This document shows, in pieces, positions 61,856-64,000 of a DNA stretch of 64,000 bases. The first letter of the stretch is position 1; each line of letters starts with the position of its first letter. Source of the stretch: UBA4416 sp044238845 (lineage in GTDB: Bacteria > Bacteroidota > Bacteroidia > B-17B0 > Aurantibacillaceae); NCBI GenBank assembly GCA_044238845.1, contig JBIICN010000014.1, positions 1-64,000 of the forward strand, read 5' to 3'. Both the position numbers and the translations under genes were made by a program. The notes under the pieces were generated by a model that was given only the letters and a program-made list of their open reading frames with translations, searched no databases and was not told where the DNA came from.

Positions 61856-61951
61856 GGGACACAGATTTAACGGATAAAACGGATTTTTTAAATTAAAAAT
61901 TTTACAATTTTCATCAGTGTAAATCTATTTAATCAGCGTCATCCGTGTCCC
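61856..61951. repeat. Dispersed imperfect inverted-repeat element, GGxACACxGAT family (copy 2 of 2)
   Basis: GGGACACAGATTTAACGG at the left and ATCCGTGTCCCC at the right (inverted) frame AT-rich DNA; GGGACAC/GTGTCCC ends are perfect. The second copy is at 41894-42027. It lies between rpe and rpoD, near terminator 61974-61998. Confidence 0.72.
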
Positions 61952-61970
61952 CATCATTAAGAAAATCACA

Positions 61971-62018
61971 AAAAAGGAGGCCAAACACAAGCCTCCTTAT
62001 CCCGATAGTTATCGGGAT
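61971..62018 (-). terminator. rpoD terminator with adjacent palindrome
   Basis: On the minus strand, the palindrome ATCCCGATA-AC-TATCGGGAT (62018-61999) comes first, then AAGGAGGC (61998-61991) pairs with GCCTCCTT (61981-61974) around a 9-base loop, followed by T residues. The palindrome belongs to the CCGATA family seen in the groEL terminator. Confidence 0.85.
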
Positions 62019-62036
62019 TCACTAACGTACACAAAA

Positions 62037-62903
62037 CTATCCTAAATAGCCCATCAAAACTTTGCTTCGAGAAGCATGCTTTAATCGACGTACTGCTTTT
62101 TCTTTAATTTGACGTACTCGTTCTCTCGTTAACTCAAATTTCTCTCCTATTTCTTCTAAAGAATGGGAGTGTCCGCCACTTAATCCATAATATAATTTAA
62201 CGACGTCTGCTTCTCTAGCTGTTAATGATGTTAAGGCTCTTGTAATCTCATTTCGCAAACTTTCCAACATCAGTTCATTATCTGGTGAAGCTTCATGTTT
62301 ATTTTCCATTAATTCATACATACTTCCTCCATCTTCCATAGTTCCCAAAGGCGCGTCCATACTCATATGTCTTCCTTGATTTTTCATGGTTTCACGAATA
62401 TCTTCTGGTAAAATATCTAATATCTCCGAAATTTCTTCTGCAATTGGTTCACGTTCTAACTCTTGTTCGAGCTTAGCAAAGGTTTTATTGATTTTGTTTA
62501 TTGCGCCAATTTTATTTAAAGGTAATCGCACAATACGAGATTGCTCAGCTAATGCTTGAAGAATTGATTGTCGAATCCACCAAACTGCATAGGAAATAAA
62601 TTTAAATCCTCTAGTTTCATCGAATCGTTGGGCTGCTTTAATTAAACCCATATTACCTTCGTTTATTAAATCGGGTAAACTTAAACCTTGATTTTGATAT
62701 TGTTTAGAAACCGATACCACAAAACGTAAATTTGCTTTCACCAATTTATCAAGCGCTTTTTGATCACCTTGTTTTATTTTTTGAGCTAATACTACTTCCT
62801 CATCTGCTGTAATTAATTCAACACGACCAATATCTTGTAAATACATATCTAGCGAAGCTGTTTCACGATTCGTAATTTGTTTGGTTATTTTTAGCTGTCT
62901 CAT
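62037..62903 (-). CDS. rpoD: Primary RNA polymerase sigma factor, Bacteroidota short form
   Basis: The 288-residue protein recognises -7/-33 promoters of housekeeping genes. It lacks region 1.1 and the large non-conserved insert, as usual in this phylum. Region 1.2 starts at SLDMYLQDIGRVELITADEE; region 2 contains LRFVVSVSKQYQNQGLSLPDLINEGNMGLIKAAQRFDETRGFKFISYAVWWIRQSI; region 4 ends in LEEIGEKFELTRERVRQIKEKAVRRLKHASR. All TAnnTTTG boxes listed here are presumed targets of this factor. Terminator and palindrome lie downstream. Confidence 0.97.
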   Translation of the reverse strand: MRQLKITKQITNRETASLDMYLQDIGRVELITADEEVVLAQKIKQGDQKALDKLVKANLRFVVSVSKQYQNQGLSLPDLINEGNMGLIKAAQRFDETRGFKFISYAVWWIRQSILQALAEQSRIVRLPLNKIGAINKINKTFAKLEQELEREPIAEEISEILDILPEDIRETMKNQGRHMSMDAPLGTMEDGGSMYELMENKHEASPDNELMLESLRNEITRALTSLTAREADVVKLYYGLSGGHSHSLEEIGEKFELTRERVRQIKEKAVRRLKHASRSKVLMGYLG

Positions 62904-63073
62904 GGCTCAAAAAATTAAAAATTAAACTAAAAAAGTACTAAAACACTTGTCAATAGGCTTTTTGAGTGTTTCTATATTGTATTACGACCAAAAAATGATT
63001 TAGTTACATGGTTTTGAGTGAAAGCCCATTTTAAATGATTGAATGAATATATTGGTTTAGGGGCAATTTTTCT

Positions 63074-63091
63074 ATCCGCCAATTGGCGGAT
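63074..63091. repeat. Dispersed palindrome, CCGCCA-TGGCGG family (copy 3 of 3)
   Basis: ATCCGCCAATTGGCGGAT is a perfect 18-base palindrome in the rpoD-recN intergenic region; relatives are at 35755-35770 and inside the terminator 46522-46537. Confidence 0.85.
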
Positions 63092-63172
63092 TAAATTGTT
63101 GAAAAATGAAGGAGCATTTTAGGTAAAATATAAATTTCTACAGAATATAAATTCCGATATTAGAGCCTAGAT

Positions 63173-64000
63173 ATGTTACAGAATTTACGCATACAAAATT
63201 TTGCCCTAATTGAAGAAACGGAAGTTTGTTTGAATCAAGGTTTAACAGTTATTACTGGAGAAACTGGTGCTGGGAAATCCATTTTATTAGGAGCCTTAGG
63301 GTTAACATTAGGAAATAGGGCCGATGTGAGTTCACTACATGATAAAACTAAAAAATGTATTATCGAAGCGCAATTCAATATCAAAGCCTACAATCTAAAA
63401 TCATTTTTTGAAAATAATGAATTAGACTTTGAAGAAGTTACATCCATTAGAAGAGAAATTACTCCCGAAGGAAAATCGCGTGCCTTTATTAATGATACAC
63501 CAACTACTTTAAATGTATTGAAAGAATTAGGTAATCAATTAATTGATATTCATTCGCAGCACGAAACATTATTGCTAAAAGAAACTAATTTTCAATTTGA
63601 ATTAGTAGATGCTTTTGCACAGACTACTCAATTATTTGCTGATTATAAAAAACAATTTAGTCAATTGACCAAGCTTAAAAAACAATTAGAAGAACTAACT
63701 GCACAAGAAATTCAAGCAAAAAAAGAATTAGATTATTTTCAGTTTCAATTTAATGAGTTAGAAGAAGCAGCTATTAAAGTTGGCGTTCAGCAACAATTGG
63801 AAGAAGAAAGTGAAACTTTAGAAAATGCTGAATTTATAAAGAGTAATTTATCTAAATCATCCTTAACTATTAATGGCGGGGATGAAAATATTGTTTCGGC
63901 ATTGGCCTTGGTAAAACAACAATTACAATCTGTTTCAAAATTTGGAAAACAGTTTAATGAATTATTTGAACGTGTTAATTCGGTTAGTATTGAATTAAAA
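63173..64000 (+). CDS. recN: DNA repair ATPase RecN, N-terminal part (3' end outside window)
   Basis: The first 276 codons of an SMC-like ATPase used in double-strand break repair. MLQNLRIQNFALIEETEVCLNQGLTVITGETGAGKSILLGALGLTLGNRA carries the Walker A motif GETGAGKS near residues 29-36, matching RecN. ITPEGKSRAFINDTPTTLNVLKELGNQLIDIHSQHE is the typical following segment. A coiled-coil arm begins near residue 160 (LKKQLEELTAQEIQAKKELDYFQ). The stop lies beyond base 64000. The ATG at 63173 follows an AT-rich gap with no close -7 box. Confidence 0.96.
   Translation, partial: MLQNLRIQNFALIEETEVCLNQGLTVITGETGAGKSILLGALGLTLGNRADVSSLHDKTKKCIIEAQFNIKAYNLKSFFENNELDFEEVTSIRREITPEGKSRAFINDTPTTLNVLKELGNQLIDIHSQHETLLLKETNFQFELVDAFAQTTQLFADYKKQFSQLTKLKKQLEELTAQEIQAKKELDYFQFQFNELEEAAIKVGVQQQLEEESETLENAEFIKSNLSKSSLTINGGDENIVSALALVKQQLQSVSKFGKQFNELFERVNSVSIELK

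Noticed and set aside
1..64000. CRISPR array, tRNA, rRNA, insertion sequence or prophage
   Set aside because: No regularly spaced direct repeats, cloverleaf-type sequences, transposase or phage genes were seen.

Overview
This is an AT-rich chromosomal stretch from a member of the Bacteroidota. The evidence is direct. Six large secreted proteins end in type IX secretion system (T9SS) type A sorting domains. The primary sigma factor is the short, region-1.1-less form typical of the phylum. Several genes carry the Bacteroidota promoter pattern (TTG or TTTG, about 19 nt, then TAnnTTTG). The intergenic regions hold several families of short dispersed palindromes. I cannot name a genus; a Flavobacteriales-like lineage is plausible. 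I see no tRNA, rRNA, insertion sequence, prophage or CRISPR array, so this reads as core chromosome with scattered secreted-protein and accessory genes.

Layout. 1-1250 is the 3' end of rpoC, closed by a strong terminator. 1428-7594 holds two tandem paralogous secreted FG-GAP propeller proteins with dockerin-like and cohesin-like modules and T9SS tails. 7667-10904 (minus) is a lipoprotein and a three-gene set of KAS III-like synthase, unknown 132-aa protein and BtrH-like protein, probably an uncharacterised acyl-transfer pathway. The trigger factor follows, then a plus-strand operon of two SGNH hydrolases and an MBOAT acyltransferase (12641-17024), which looks like an extracytoplasmic O-acylation system. 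17099-25889 (minus) holds a secreted M43 metalloprotease, a glycosyltransferase, purB, a secreted subtilase, an HD-CoaD fusion and an M16 peptidase.

26121-35702 (plus) contains a small membrane protein, the giant fused acyl-CoA mutase IcmF, an unknown exported protein, an SRPBCC/GyrI-like protein, a TPR-SpoIIE phosphatase signalling protein and rsmI. 35838-43977 (minus) contains a FUSC-family membrane protein, another T9SS cargo protein, groEL, groES, fabH and plsX. 44218-47910 (plus) has sufE, a drug/metabolite transporter, rplU-rpmA and serS. 47986-51384 (minus) is a 1132-aa T9SS protein. An orphan sensor kinase follows, then a minus-strand operon (DoxX-like, DUF2071, membrane methyltransferase, small membrane protein), a bifunctional nuclease, etfB-etfA and an XRE-Fic protein. 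The window closes with pdhB, sod, rpe, rpoD and the 5' part of recN.

How the parts work together. Housekeeping genes (transcription, translation, chaperones, phospholipid and fatty-acid initiation, electron transfer, pyruvate oxidation) are interleaved with surface and secretion functions. The most unusual items are the HD-CoaD fusion, the KAS III/BtrH minicluster, the 7- versus 14-repeat propeller paralogs, the XRE-Fic gene whose -7 box is covered by a perfect palindrome, a DoxX-like gene that seems to need a non-AUG start, probable leaderless transcripts, and at least seven families of dispersed palindromic repeats, two of which sit inside intrinsic terminators.
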